From Streptomyces sp. NRRL S-31 (GTDB taxonomy: Bacteria; Actinomycetota; Actinomycetes; Streptomycetales; Streptomycetaceae): DNA of 64,000 nt. This document shows positions 32,411-41,457 of this stretch, one piece after another. The translations under genes were made by a program, and so were the position numbers. The first letter of the stretch is position 1, and every line of letters begins with the position of its first letter. The notes below the pieces were generated by a model. That model saw only the letters and a program-made list of their open reading frames with translations. It made no database searches and was not told the origin of the DNA. The stretch lies in NCBI RefSeq assembly GCF_000718775.1, contig NZ_JOCB01000074.1:20190-84189 (forward strand), read 5' to 3'.

Positions 32411-35068
32411 TCAGGCCGTCGGGGTGGGGCGCAGGGCGAGCAGGGCGATGTCGTCGGTGGCCTCGGCTCCGAACTTGAGGATCAGTTCGTCGCAGAAGAC
32501 CTCCAGGGGCGCTCGTGCCTGGTCGGCGGTGTGCCGGCGCAGCCGCGCCATTCCGTCGTCCAGCGACTCGCCGCGGCGTTCGATGAGACCGTCGGTGAAG
32601 AACAGCAGCGTGGAGCCGGGCGGCAGCGGCTCGCGGGCGGAGCGGCGGGGCATGCCGGGGTCCATGCCGATCAACAGGCCACGACCCGTCTCCAGGTAGC
32701 GCGTGTCGCCCTCGCGCGTGGTCAGCAGGGGCGGCAGGTGGCCGGCGGAGGAGTGGTGCAGCTCCGTTGTGCCGCCGTCCCGCTTGACCAGGCCCTACAC
32801 GCAGGTGGCGGTGGACAGCGGGTACGGCGTGTGGCTCGCGCGGTCCAGGCGGTGCAGGACGTCTCCGGGGGGTTCCGGACGGTCGACGGTGATGCCGCGC
32901 AGCATGTTGCGCAGCGTGCTCATGGCGACGGCGGCCTGGAGGTCATGGCCGGAGACGTCGCCGATGACCAGCACGGTGTCGCCGCACGGCAGGACGAAGG
33001 CGTCGTACCAGTCCCCGCCGACCTCCGCGGTGGTGCTGGACGGGACGTACCGGGCGGCCAGCTCCAGGTGTGCGACGCGGGGCAGTCCGGGCAGCAGCGC
33101 ACGCTGGAGGTGCTCGGCGTTGGAGAGGGTGTGCTGGTGCAGCCGGGCGTTGTCCACGGCGAGGGCGATGCCGCGGACCAGCTCCGCGATCAGGGGGATG
33201 TCCTCTTTGGTGAACGGGTGTTCGTCCAGCACGCGGACCATGGTCAGGGCGCCGAAGACCTCCCGCTGGGACCGCAGCGGAGCGACGACGGCGCTGCTCG
33301 CCCCCAGTTGCTCCACCAGCTCCAGTTGCCGGGCGTCCAAGGGGTTCTGCGGCCGGCTGAGCGGAGGGATGCCGGTGACCAGCAGGGGGCCCGCACTGCG
33401 CAGCACCTTGGGCAGGGACCCCTGGGTGTTCCGGGACATCGCCGGGAGCCTGCCCAGGTGCACTCCGGAGACCAGCACCCGGGGGTCGCGGTGCACGACG
33501 CAGATCCGCTCCACCCGCCCCTGCTCGTCGACGAGGTCCGCCACGCACCAGTCGGCCAGTTCCCGGGTCAGGACGTGGCACACCCGCCGCAGCCTCTCGC
33601 GCGGATCGAGGGTGCCGGTCAGCGCGCCCCCGGTGTCGGCGAACAGGGACAGCCACTCCGGCGTCGCCCGCCCCGGGTCCACCGCCTTCACTTTCCTGGT
33701 GCTGCTCGGCAGGCGCACCGGACCCGGCACCGGCCGCCGCGAGTGCCGGTCGTCCCGGGTGGTGTCCGGCGGGGCCGGGGAAGCCGGGGGAGCCGTCGTG
33801 GCGGTGAGCCGGGCGACGAACACGGTGCGCCCGTCGACCGCCTCCTGGGTCTGCACGGAGAGCCGGATCGGGATCACCCGGCCGTCCCGGTGCAACGCGG
33901 GGACCGGTATCTGACGGCCGAGGATGCGGGACTCGCCGGTGAGCAGCAGTGAGGTGAAAGCCGTCACGTGGCGTGTGCGCAGGTGCTCGGGGATCACGAC
34001 GGTCAGCCGCTGTCCGACGAGATCGTGGGCGTGTCAGCCCAGCAGGTCGGCCGCGGAGCGGTTCACCGCGATGATCCGGTTTCCGTCGTCCGCCGCGATG
34101 GTCGGCACCAGGGCGGCCTCCACCTCGCTCGCGTCCCAGGGCGCCAGGTCCGTCGGGGTGGCGCTCGGCGCGCCCGGGGCCCGCGTCCACGCGGTGGGGT
34201 GCTCCCCGGACAGCTGGCCGGCGATCTGGTCGAACAGCCAGTGCCGGAAGGCCCGGAGCTGCGGAAGGGCCGGCAGGCTGAGCAGGTCGCCCCGCTGAGC
34301 CGCCAGGTCGGCCCGGTCCAGGACCCGGCGCAGGACCGCCACGCGGGGGGCCGCGTCCGCCGCGAAGGCCACCAGGAGCGAGAGGGTCGAGCTGTCGGGC
34401 GTCTCTTGCTCCACCGCCACCGTCATGGACGCGCAGATCACATTGCTGGTGTCCTGGGCGACGACGAGGTCCTCCGGCCGCACACCGGCCGGCCGCACAC
34501 CGGCCGGCCGCACACCGGCCGGGCGGCCGTCGGCTGAGGCGAGGAACAGCTCGCGCAGCAAGCCCTCCCACTGCTGCTGGGCCGCCCAGTACAGGGCGTA
34601 CGGCACGTCGTTCAGCGTCACGGTCAGGGACCGGCCGGGCGGGGCCACGGTCTCCCAGGGGGACGCCGGGGGAGCCGGCGCCTCGGGCCACACTTCGAAC
34701 CAGACCGTCTTGAGGTCCTCGCCGCTGTGGACGCCGTGGATGGTGGCCAGCTCCTCCACCAGGGCCAGGCCCCGCCCGGTGCAGGCGTAGGGGTGGCGGT
34801 CGTGCGGCACCAGCCCGCGGTCCGGGCGGTGATCGCTGACCCGTACGTGCGCCCGGCCCTCGGTGAGCCAGGCCCGCACCTCCACCCCGGTGCGCGCGTG
34901 GATCACGGCGTTGGTGACCAGCTCGCCGGTGAGCAGCTCGGCGGTGTCCACGATCCCGGGTGCGGCGCCGTCCGGCACCGACCGTACGAACCGCCGGGCC
35001 ACGACGACGTCGCGCGGTGAAGGAGCCAGGTCCCGCGCCGGTGCTCCCGGTGGAATGGGACTGCCCAT
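32411..35068 (-). pseudogene. HATPase/PAS/GAF/PP2C (SpoIIE-type) phosphatase regulator, broken by two stops
   Basis: A single reading frame of 886 codons from ATG 35068 to 32411 encodes an N-terminal anti-sigma-type ATPase (ELLTGELVTNAVIHA, GRGLALVEELA), a middle PAS region, a GAF region and a SpoIIE/PP2C phosphatase (STTAEVGGDWYDAF, LVIGDVSGHDLQAA, LLFFTDGLIERR). It is interrupted in frame by TGA at 34034-34036, where LLG-stop-HAHDLVG implies a lost Trp, and TAG at 32795-32797, where STATCV-stop-GLV implies a lost Tyr. Otherwise frame and codon use are intact, so the loss looks recent. Sequencing error or a re-coded product is less likely. Confidence 0.85.
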
Positions 35069-35224
35069 ACCGGCTGGGTGCCCAGAAACGTCCACGGGAA
35101 GAGGGCGGACACCGGCGAAATGCCGCGCCGCGCGAGAGAGGTTTTCTCGCCGCCGGGGCGCCTCGACGGCACACCCGCCGTGGACCCGGCCGGACGTCGG
35201 CCACCGTGGACTAGAATCGAACGT

Positions 35225-35578
35225 GTGAACGAGGACCGTCCGCTGACGCGTCTCGACATGCTGCGCTTCGCCCGCCGTGTCGTCGAACACCAGGCTGCCC
35301 GCCAGCTCGCGCTGATGGACCGGTGGATCGCCGACGAGGAACGCCGGGAGGCCGCGCGGCAGCACCGCCCCGCCGCCCGGCGGACCGCCCAGGAGTGGGC
35401 CATCGAGCGTGGCCTGAACGGCCGCAGCGCGGTGTACGTCCACGTCGGCGGCTGTACGGGCGCCGGCGGGCGGGCCAAGGGGGTCGGCCGGGAGCAGGCG
35501 GTACGGGCCCTCACCGAAGGAGGTGTCCAGCCGTGCCCGCTCTGCCGGCCGGACACCACGCTGGGAATTCTCGAGTGA
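35225..35578 (+). CDS. DUF6233-family protein
   Basis: A 117-aa protein: helical N-terminus (LDMLRFARRVVEHQAARQLA), WAIERGLNGRSAVYVHVGGC, then CPLCRPDTTLGILE at the C-terminus. This matches the Streptomyces DUF6233 family as remembered. GTG 35225 start; the promoter would lie in the gap shared with the divergent pseudogene. Function unknown. Confidence 0.82.
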   Translation: MNEDRPLTRLDMLRFARRVVEHQAARQLALMDRWIADEERREAARQHRPAARRTAQEWAIERGLNGRSAVYVHVGGCTGAGGRAKGVGREQAVRALTEGGVQPCPLCRPDTTLGILE

Positions 35579-35622
35579 CCGGTCCGGGTGCGGGCCCCGA
35601 CGGTCCGGATGATGCTGGAGCC

Positions 35623-35847
35623 ATGGCCGGGAAACGTCCCATCATCGTGCACCTGCCGTCCCCGACCGGCGGGCGCCGGGTGCGGGTGGACGGCGAGATC
35701 CTCGGCCTCGCGCACAGCGTGCGGGACCTGGTGGAGTTCCTGCGCCGGGCGGGGCTGGAGATCGAACCGGAGGAGGTGGCCGACTCGCCGCTGATCGACT
35801 GGCGGGGCGTGGGCCCGGACCGGTGGGAGGCGGAGACCCGCACCTGA
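35623..35847 (+). CDS. small conserved hypothetical protein
   Basis: A 74-aa soluble protein, KRPIIVHLPSPTGGRRVRVD then a helical LAHSVRDLVEFLRRAGLEIE and the end DSPLIDWRGVGPDRWEAE. Coding appearance is good (regular third-position GC). ATG 35623 is used, but GTG 35575 overlapping the previous stop is an alternative start. Function unknown. Confidence 0.62.
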   Translation: MAGKRPIIVHLPSPTGGRRVRVDGEILGLAHSVRDLVEFLRRAGLEIEPEEVADSPLIDWRGVGPDRWEAETRT

Positions 35848-35912
35848 CCGCGCCACCGTGCCCGCCGGACGCGGGTGGCGCGCGGGCGGTCCGTTCCGGG
35901 CAGACTGGCGGC

Positions 35913-36125
35913 ATGTCCTCCCGACGCAGAACCTGTCCCGTGTGCCACCGCGACATCGCCGTCGTCGCGGGCCGCTTCGCGCGGCACGACCCGCCCGGGG
36001 CGCGGGAGAGCGGGGACCTCGTCTCCTGCGCCGGGTCGCGGAGCCAGGCGTACATCGGAGCGGCCCAGCCGTCCCTGGACGGCTACGTCCTGCCGGACTT
36101 CCCCGGACAGCTGCCGCTGTTCTGA
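35913..36125 (+). CDS. small zinc-ribbon-like protein
   Basis: A 70-aa protein starting MSSRRRTCPVCHRDIAVVAG, with CPVCH and a later lone Cys in DLVSCAG; a His follows in FARHDPP. Looks like a short zinc-binding protein. ATG 35913; no strong ribosome site. Function unknown. Confidence 0.65.
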   Translation: MSSRRRTCPVCHRDIAVVAGRFARHDPPGARESGDLVSCAGSRSQAYIGAAQPSLDGYVLPDFPGQLPLF

Positions 36126-36269
36126 TCCCCCGCCGACGGCTGCGACGGTCACGACGGCCCGCTGCGACGGCCCGCTACGACGGCTGCGACGGCCACGACC
36201 GGCCAACGGCCCACGGCCGCCGTCGGTTCCCGGCCCCCCGGCCGGCGGTCGCCCCCAGGTCCCGGAAGG

Positions 36270-36926
36270 TCAGTTCCCGGCCACCGACTTGACCGCGACC
36301 GACACCGGCGTCGAACCGCTGATCAGCTCCAGCGTGAGACCGGCCGTCGCGGGGGTGTCCACCAACTCCGCGAGGACCGCGGCCACGTCGTCCCGCGGGA
36401 TCGAGCCGCGCCCCGTGTGCGCCTCCATCCGGACCAGGCCGGTGCCGGCGTCGTCCGTCAGCGCGCCCGGGCGCAGGATCGTCCAGTCCAGCGCCTCCTG
36501 CCGGGTGACGTACGCGTCGGCCTCGCCCTTGGCGCGCAGGTACGCGTCGAAGACGTCGTCACCCCGGTGCGCGGGGTCCGCGCCCATCGACGACACCACC
36601 AGGAAGCGCCGCACGCGCGCGCGTACCGCCGCGTCCGCGAACAGCACCGCGGCGCCCCTGTCCACCGAGTCCTTGCGGGCCGTGCCGCTGCCCGGGCCCG
36701 CGCCGGCCGCGAAGACCGCCGCGTCCGCGCCCTGGAGGTGCGCGGCGACCCCCTCCACCGAGGCGGACTCCAGGTCGAGCAGGACCGGTTCGGCACCGGC
36801 CGCCCGCAGGTCGTCGCCCTGCTCAGGCTTGCGGATGATGCCCGCGACCTCGTCCCCGCGCGCGGAGAGCAGACGCTCCAGCCGCAACGCGATCTGACCA
36901 TGACCACCAGCGATGACAATGCGCAT
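36270..36926 (-). CDS. NAD(P)-binding epimerase/SDR-like protein
   Basis: A 218-aa Rossmann protein: MRIVIAGGHGQIALRLERLL is the NAD(P)-binding GxxGxxA-type N-terminus, with later VRRFLVVSSMGAD, YLRAKGEADAYV and LDWTILRPGALTD motifs of the atypical SDR (NmrA/YwnB-like) group. ATG 36926 begins at the beta1 strand; upstream codons are not needed. Substrate unknown. Confidence 0.88.
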   Translation of the reverse strand: MRIVIAGGHGQIALRLERLLSARGDEVAGIIRKPEQGDDLRAAGAEPVLLDLESASVEGVAAHLQGADAAVFAAGAGPGSGTARKDSVDRGAAVLFADAAVRARVRRFLVVSSMGADPAHRGDDVFDAYLRAKGEADAYVTRQEALDWTILRPGALTDDAGTGLVRMEAHTGRGSIPRDDVAAVLAELVDTPATAGLTLELISGSTPVSVAVKSVAGN

Positions 36927-37026
36927 GATTCCGACCGTACGCCCGAAGAGCCGCATCCGCCGCACGGGTCAACCGGTACGGCCGGCGTGCGCCCCGGGCA
37001 CCCGCGACCCACGACCCGCCCCCCGT

Positions 37027-38292
37027 TCACGACAGTTCCCCGCGCCCCTGCCGCGGCAGCCCCAGCTCCGCCGCCACCGCCGAGTCGCAGTACTCGCGCA
37101 CCGCGCTGGTGCGGGCCACCACCCGGCCCCGGTGCACCACGATCCGGCTGTAGGCGAGGGAGAGCGCGCCGGCCAGGTGGTCGCCGCGCACGGCCAGCAG
37201 CTCGGCGGGGAAGCCCGCCTCCACCCGTACCTCCGGCAGGCCCAGCACCGCACGGGCCGAGGCACAGACCGCGTCGTAGGCGTCCTCGGGGCGCAGACCG
37301 TGCAGGGAGGCGAGGAGGTACGCAGCCTCCAGGGGGTCACCGCGGCCCACGGGGTTCGAGACGTCCCGCAGGGCCCCGCTCCCGGCCGCCACCCGCACCC
37401 CGGCCGCGCGCAGCAGCCGTACCGGTGCCGTACCCCGTCTGTCGGCGCCCGCGCAGCCGCCCTGGGGCAGGCACACCACCGTCACGCCGGCCGCCGCGAG
37501 CTGGTCGGCGGCGCGGGAGGCGGCGTCGGCGGGCAGACGCGCCAGACCGGCGCACGGCCCGATCGCCACGCCGGGGCGCAGGCCCCCCGCCATCGCGGCG
37601 AGGCGGGACAGCCGGGCCGGGTCGGCGGCGTCCGTGTGCAGGTCCACCGGGCAGCCGTGTTCGGAGGCCACCTCCAGGACCGTCTCCACGTAGCCGGTGG
37701 GGTCCGGGTCCAGGTCCGGACAGCCGCCCACCACCGAGGCGCCCATCTTCACCGCGTCCCGCAGCATGGCGAGCCCGTCGGCACCGGCCACGCCGGTCAG
37801 CAGCCGTGGCATCGCGACCGCCGTCAGCTCCGCCAGCCCCCGCAGCGACCGGCGCGCCCGCAGGACCGCGCCGAGCGCGCCCAGCCCCTGGACGTCGCCC
37901 ACGCGTACGTGCGCGCGCAGCGCGGTCGCCCCGTGCCCGAGCTGGCGCAGCGCCGCCTCCGTGGCCCGGCGCTGGACGTCGTCGGGGGCGCACGACGCCG
38001 GCCCGGCGCGATCCCCGCTCAGCGCGGTGTCGCCGTGGGCGTGCGGTTCGGCCGGGGCCGGCAGGAGCAGGTAGCCGCTCAGATCCACGCGCGTGACGCC
38101 CGTTCGGGTCGGCCCCGGCGCGAGACTGCCCGTGGTGCCCACCGCCTCGATGCGCCCGCCGCCCAGCCGCACGTCCACGGTCCGGCCGTCGGTGAGCCGC
38201 GCCCCGCAGAGCAGGAGGACGGCCGGATCGGACGGTCCCGAGGACCCCGACGAGTTCGACGGTGGCTGCGGCTGCGGCTGGCTGTCGGGCAT
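37027..38292 (-). CDS. amidohydrolase (cytosine-deaminase-like)
   Basis: A 421-aa metal-dependent hydrolase. The first metal motif is PAEPHAHGDTALSG (HxH), followed by a VDLHTDAADPARL strand and PVGRGDPLEAAYLLA near the C-terminal end. The overall layout is that of CodA-like deaminases, with an N-terminal beta-sandwich start (LLLCGARLTDGRTVDVRLGG). The usual Asp/Lys after the HxH is Gly-Asp-Thr here and other His ligands are not obvious, so activity is uncertain. ATG 38292 follows no strong ribosome site. Confidence 0.78.
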   Translation of the reverse strand: MPDSQPQPQPPSNSSGSSGPSDPAVLLLCGARLTDGRTVDVRLGGGRIEAVGTTGSLAPGPTRTGVTRVDLSGYLLLPAPAEPHAHGDTALSGDRAGPASCAPDDVQRRATEAALRQLGHGATALRAHVRVGDVQGLGALGAVLRARRSLRGLAELTAVAMPRLLTGVAGADGLAMLRDAVKMGASVVGGCPDLDPDPTGYVETVLEVASEHGCPVDLHTDAADPARLSRLAAMAGGLRPGVAIGPCAGLARLPADAASRAADQLAAAGVTVVCLPQGGCAGADRRGTAPVRLLRAAGVRVAAGSGALRDVSNPVGRGDPLEAAYLLASLHGLRPEDAYDAVCASARAVLGLPEVRVEAGFPAELLAVRGDHLAGALSLAYSRIVVHRGRVVARTSAVREYCDSAVAAELGLPRQGRGELS

Positions 38293-38618
38293 CGCGCTCC
38301 AGGTCGGGGCCGGGGGGCTCGGGTGGACCGGCGTGAGCGGTTCGGGGCGGTGACGCCCCAAGATCACGCGGAGTGGGTCGAGCCTAGGGTCGCGAGCCGC
38401 GTGGGTCGCGCAGGAGCGCAATAGTCGTACCGGCGTGGCCCGCCCCGGCCGGCCCGCGGGCCACCCGCGCGCGGGCCGCCTCTTCCGGCTCTTCCGGTAC
38501 CCGGACCGGTGCCCGCGCCGACGCCTGCGCGCGCGTCTCCCGAGGGCCGCTGCGCACGGGTGCACGGGGGCGCCGGGCGGCCCGGGAGCGGGGTCCCGAT
38601 GGGCCGGGGGATACGGAT
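38293..38618. other. intergenic region
   Basis: About 330 bp of very GC-rich DNA between the amidohydrolase and the tRNA-Thr promoter. I see no gene or structured element in it. Confidence 0.5.
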
Positions 38619-38648
38619 TTGGGCGAACGGCGGCGGACCGTGTAATGT
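38619..38648 (+). promoter_or_regulatory. promoter of tRNA-Thr/tRNA-Met
   Basis: TTGGGC at 38619-38624 and TAATGT at 38643-38648 with an 18-base spacer, placed to start transcription a few bases before tRNA-Thr. Confidence 0.55.
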
Positions 38649-38659
38649 CTTCATCGCTC

Positions 38660-38732
38660 GCCCCAATAGCTCAGTCGGCAGAGCGTCTCCATGGTAAGGA
38701 GAAGGTCAACGGTTCGATTCCGTTTTGGGGCT
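38660..38732 (+). tRNA. tRNA-Thr (GGT)
   Basis: GCCCCAA/TTGGGGC acceptor stem, D arm AGCTCAGTCGGCAGAGC, anticodon GGT at 38693-38695, T arm CGGTTCGATTCCG. CCA not encoded. Confidence 0.95.
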
Positions 38733-38776
38733 CTGGTGTGAGAGGTTCCGTCGCGAGGCGGAACCGATCTCATCAA

Positions 38777-38849
38777 AGCGGTGTAGCTCAGTCGGTAGAG
38801 CAAGCGGCTCATAATCGCTGTGTCACCGGTTCAAGTCCGGTCACCGCTA
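38777..38849 (+). tRNA. tRNA-Met (CAT)
   Basis: AGCGGTG/CACCGCT acceptor stem, D arm GTAGCTCAGTCGGTAGAGC, anticodon CAT at 38810-38812, T arm CCGGTTCAAGTCCGG. The paired first base indicates an elongator rather than an initiator tRNA. Confidence 0.95.
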
Positions 38850-38854
38850 CTGAC

Positions 38855-38896
38855 AGTAGCCGATTGCGGGGTCGGTCCTTCGATCGGCTACTCTTT
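38855..38896 (+). terminator. hairpin between tRNA-Met and rpmG
   Basis: AGTAGCCGAT (38855-38864) pairs perfectly with ATCGGCTACT (38883-38892) and is followed by a short pyrimidine run. May end tRNA transcription or sit in the rpmG leader. Confidence 0.6.
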
Positions 38897-38939
38897 CTTG
38901 CGTTGAATCAGTCCATCCGTTCGTCTTAGGAGCACTCAC

Positions 38940-39104
38940 GTGGCTGCCACCGACGTCCGCCCGAAGATCACGCTGGCCTGCGTGGAGTGCAAGGAGCGGA
39001 ACTACATCACCAAGAAGAACCGGCGTAACAACCCGGACCGTCTTGAGATGAAGAAGCACTGCCCGCGTTGCAACGCGCACACCGCGCACCGCGAAACGCG
39101 ATAA
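38940..39104 (+). CDS. rpmG: 50S ribosomal protein L33
   Basis: A 54-aa ribosomal protein from GTG 38940 with AGGAG at 38928-38932. It starts [18 protein letters not shown], and has CVEC and CPRC pairs, so it is the zinc-binding (C+) form of L33. Final residues AHTAHRETR are typical. It follows tRNA-Thr and tRNA-Met and precedes the MaoC pair, as in other Streptomyces. Confidence 0.97.
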   Translation: MAATDVRPKITLACVECKERNYITKKNRRNNPDRLEMKKHCPRCNAHTAHRETR

Positions 39105-39276
39105 AAAGGCTCGTCCGTGAGGCCGTCCCCTTCCGAGGGGGCGGCCTCACGGCGTTTTCGAACCGCCACGGCCCGGTCCCGGCGCCCACCCCGCCCCAGC
39201 GGCCCCCTGCGCGTTCCCCCGCGGATTTCCGGCTAATTTGGGGCCCATCACAGCAGACATCAGGAGGTGCCGGGCC

Positions 39277-39729
39277 ATGGCGCTCGACCAGTCCTTCGTG
39301 GGACGGACCTACCCGCCCACCGCGCCCTATGAGGTGGGCCGGGAGAAGATCCGCGAGTTCGCCGAGGCGGTGGGCGAGACCAACCCGGTGTACACGGACC
39401 CCGAGGCCGCCAAGGAGTTCGGTCACCCCGATGTGATCGCACCGCCGACCTTCGTGTTCTCCATCACCTTCCGGGCCGCCGGACAGGTCGTCGAGGACCC
39501 GCAGCTGGGGCTGGACTACAGCCGCGTGGTGCACGGCGACCAGAAGTTCGCCTACGCGCGCCCGGTGCGCGCCGGTGACCGGCTCACGGTCACCTCCACC
39601 ATCGAGGCGATCAAGTCCCTCGCGGGCAACGACATCCTCGACGTCCGCGGTGAGGTGCACGACGAGGCCGGCGAGCACGTCGTCACCGCCTGGACCAAGC
39701 TCGTGGCCCGCGCGGCCGGGGAGGCGTGA
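39277..39729 (+). CDS. MaoC-like dehydratase (UPF0336/HadA-type)
   Basis: A 150-aa hot-dog-fold protein: FVGRTYPPTAPYEVGREKIR, then FAEAVGETNPVYTDPEAA and DVIAPPTFVFSITF as in the N-terminal-type MaoC partner (mycobacterial HadA-like). It is thought to pair with the next gene as a (3R)-hydroxyacyl dehydratase in fatty-acid elongation. ATG 39277 follows AGGAGGTG. Confidence 0.92.
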   Translation: MALDQSFVGRTYPPTAPYEVGREKIREFAEAVGETNPVYTDPEAAKEFGHPDVIAPPTFVFSITFRAAGQVVEDPQLGLDYSRVVHGDQKFAYARPVRAGDRLTVTSTIEAIKSLAGNDILDVRGEVHDEAGEHVVTAWTKLVARAAGEA

Positions 39730-39736
39730 GGATCCG

Positions 39737-40165
39737 ATGACCGCGAACATCGCGTACGACGACGTCGAGGTTGGCACCGAACTGCCGGCGCGGAGCTTCC
39801 CCGTGACACGGGCCACGCTCGTGCGCTACGCGGGTGCCTCCGGGGACTTCAACCCCATCCACTGGAACGAGAAGTTCGCCAAGGAGGTGGGCCTGCCGGA
39901 CGTCATCGCGCACGGCATGTTCACGATGGCCGAGGCGATCCGCGTGGTCACGGACTGGACCGGCGACCCGGGCGCGGTCGTGGAGTACGGCGTCCGGTTC
40001 ACCCGGCCCGTCGTCGTACCCAACGACGACCAGGGCGCGGTGATCGAGGTCAGCGGCAAGGTCGCGGCCAAGCTGGACGACAACACCGTCCGGGTGGACC
40101 TGACCGCGACGAGCGGCGGCCAGAAGGTGCTGGGCATGTCCCGCGCGGTCGTACGACTGGCCTGA
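39737..40165 (+). CDS. MaoC dehydratase (HadB-type)
   Basis: A 142-aa hydratase with the catalytic hydratase-2 motif YAGASGDFNPIHWNE (Asp and His) followed by GLPDVIAHGMFTMA. Seven bases separate it from the previous gene, so the two are co-translated and likely form the heterodimer. A strong terminator follows. Confidence 0.93.
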   Translation: MTANIAYDDVEVGTELPARSFPVTRATLVRYAGASGDFNPIHWNEKFAKEVGLPDVIAHGMFTMAEAIRVVTDWTGDPGAVVEYGVRFTRPVVVPNDDQGAVIEVSGKVAAKLDDNTVRVDLTATSGGQKVLGMSRAVVRLA

Positions 40166-40184
40166 CGGCTGCCGGAAACGGCGG

Positions 40185-40218
40185 GTAAGGGGCGTCCCCA
40201 TGGCGGGACGCCCCTTAC
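40185..40218 (+). terminator. terminator after the MaoC pair
   Basis: GTAAGGGGCGTCCC (40185-40198) and GGGACGCCCCTTAC (40205-40218) make a 14-bp perfect stem with a 6-base loop. Confidence 0.85.
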
Positions 40219-40347
40219 GCGTGTCCGGCCCCTTGGCGCACCCGGCCCCCTTGGGCGCACCCAATCCCCTCGGGGCGTGTCCGGCGGACCCGACGGCCCG
40301 GTCCCGCGGGTGCGGGGGCCGTCGTGGGGGTCTCGTAGTCTTGGCGC

Positions 40348-41403
40348 GTGCAGGTACTCCACGACGCCCCCCTTGCCCCGCTGACCACCTTCCGGCTGGG
40401 CGGTCCCGCGACGCGGCTGGTGACCGCCGTCACCGACGCCGAGGTCATCGCCGTTGTCCGCGAGGCCGACGACAGCGGTACGCCCCTGCTGCTCATCGGT
40501 GGCGGATCGAACCTGGTCATCGGCGACAAGGGCTTCGACGGCACCGCCCTGCGCATCGCCACGCGCGGGATCGAACTGCGCGGCACCACCCTGGAACTGG
40601 CGGCCGGCGAGGTGTGGACCGACGCCGTCGCCCACGCCGTGGAGGCCGGACTCGCCGGGATCGAGTGCCTGGCCGGCATCCCCGGGTCCGCGGGCGCCAC
40701 GCCGATCCAGAACGTGGGCGCCTACGGCCAGGAGGTCTCCTCGACGATCACCGAGGTGGTCGCCTACGACCGGCGGGCCGGCGAGACCGTCACGCTGACG
40801 AACGAGGAGTGCGCCTTCTCGTACCGCCACAGCCGCTTCAAGGCCGACCCCGACCGTTACGTCGTGCTCCGGGTCCGCTTCGGGCTGGAGGCCGCGGACG
40901 GGCTGTCCGCGCCGGTCAAGTACGCCGAGGCGGCCCGCGCGCTCGGCGTGGCGGCCGGCGACCGGGTGCCGCTCGCCGACGCCCGCGAGACCGTGCTGAA
41001 GCTGCGTGCCGGCAAGGGCATGGTGCTGGACCCCGAGGACCACGACACCTGGTCGGCCGGCTCCTTCTTCACCAACCCGATCCTCACCGGCGAGCAGTTC
41101 GACGCGTTCCACGCGCGCGTGCGCGCGCGGCTGGGCGAGGGAGTCGAGCCGCCCGCCTACCCGGCGGGGGAGGGCCGTACGAAGACGTCCGCGGCCTGGC
41201 TGATCGACAAGGCGGGCTTCGCCAAGGGCTATGGCACCGGTCCCGCCCGCATCTCCACCAAGCACACCCTCGCCCTCACCAACCGGGGCGGTGCCACCAC
41301 GGAGGACCTGCTGGCCCTGGCCCGCGAGGTGGTCGCCGGGGTCCACGAGGTCTTCGGCGTCACGCTGGTCAACGAGCCGGTGACCGTGGGCGTGAGCCTG
41401 TAG
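40348..41403 (+). CDS. murB: UDP-N-acetylenolpyruvoylglucosamine reductase
   Basis: A 351-aa FAD enzyme of peptidoglycan precursor synthesis. Motifs seen: TTFRLGGPATRLV, LLLIGGGSNLVI (FAD binding), GIPGSAGATPIQNVGAYGQE, SYRHSRFK and the C-terminal FAKGYGTGPARISTKHTLAL. GTG start 40348 and the length fit type IIa-like actinobacterial MurB. It stands alone between terminators and the convergent adenosine deaminase. Confidence 0.95.
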   Translation: MQVLHDAPLAPLTTFRLGGPATRLVTAVTDAEVIAVVREADDSGTPLLLIGGGSNLVIGDKGFDGTALRIATRGIELRGTTLELAAGEVWTDAVAHAVEAGLAGIECLAGIPGSAGATPIQNVGAYGQEVSSTITEVVAYDRRAGETVTLTNEECAFSYRHSRFKADPDRYVVLRVRFGLEAADGLSAPVKYAEAARALGVAAGDRVPLADARETVLKLRAGKGMVLDPEDHDTWSAGSFFTNPILTGEQFDAFHARVRARLGEGVEPPAYPAGEGRTKTSAAWLIDKAGFAKGYGTGPARISTKHTLALTNRGGATTEDLLALAREVVAGVHEVFGVTLVNEPVTVGVSL

Positions 41404-41457
41404 CAGGGACAGCCCCGGCAGCCCAGGGAGCACGGGCAGCCGGGACCGGGCGCGGGT

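Noticed and set aside
32357..33952. 531-codon plus-strand frame opposite the PP2C pseudogene
   Set aside because: Low-complexity Gln/Gly/Val-rich translation typical of an antisense shadow; the minus strand carries recognisable GAF and PP2C motifs despite the stops.
38855..38896. Riboswitch or T-box in front of rpmG
   Set aside because: Only a simple 10-bp hairpin is present; no conserved specifier or ligand-binding structure can be seen.
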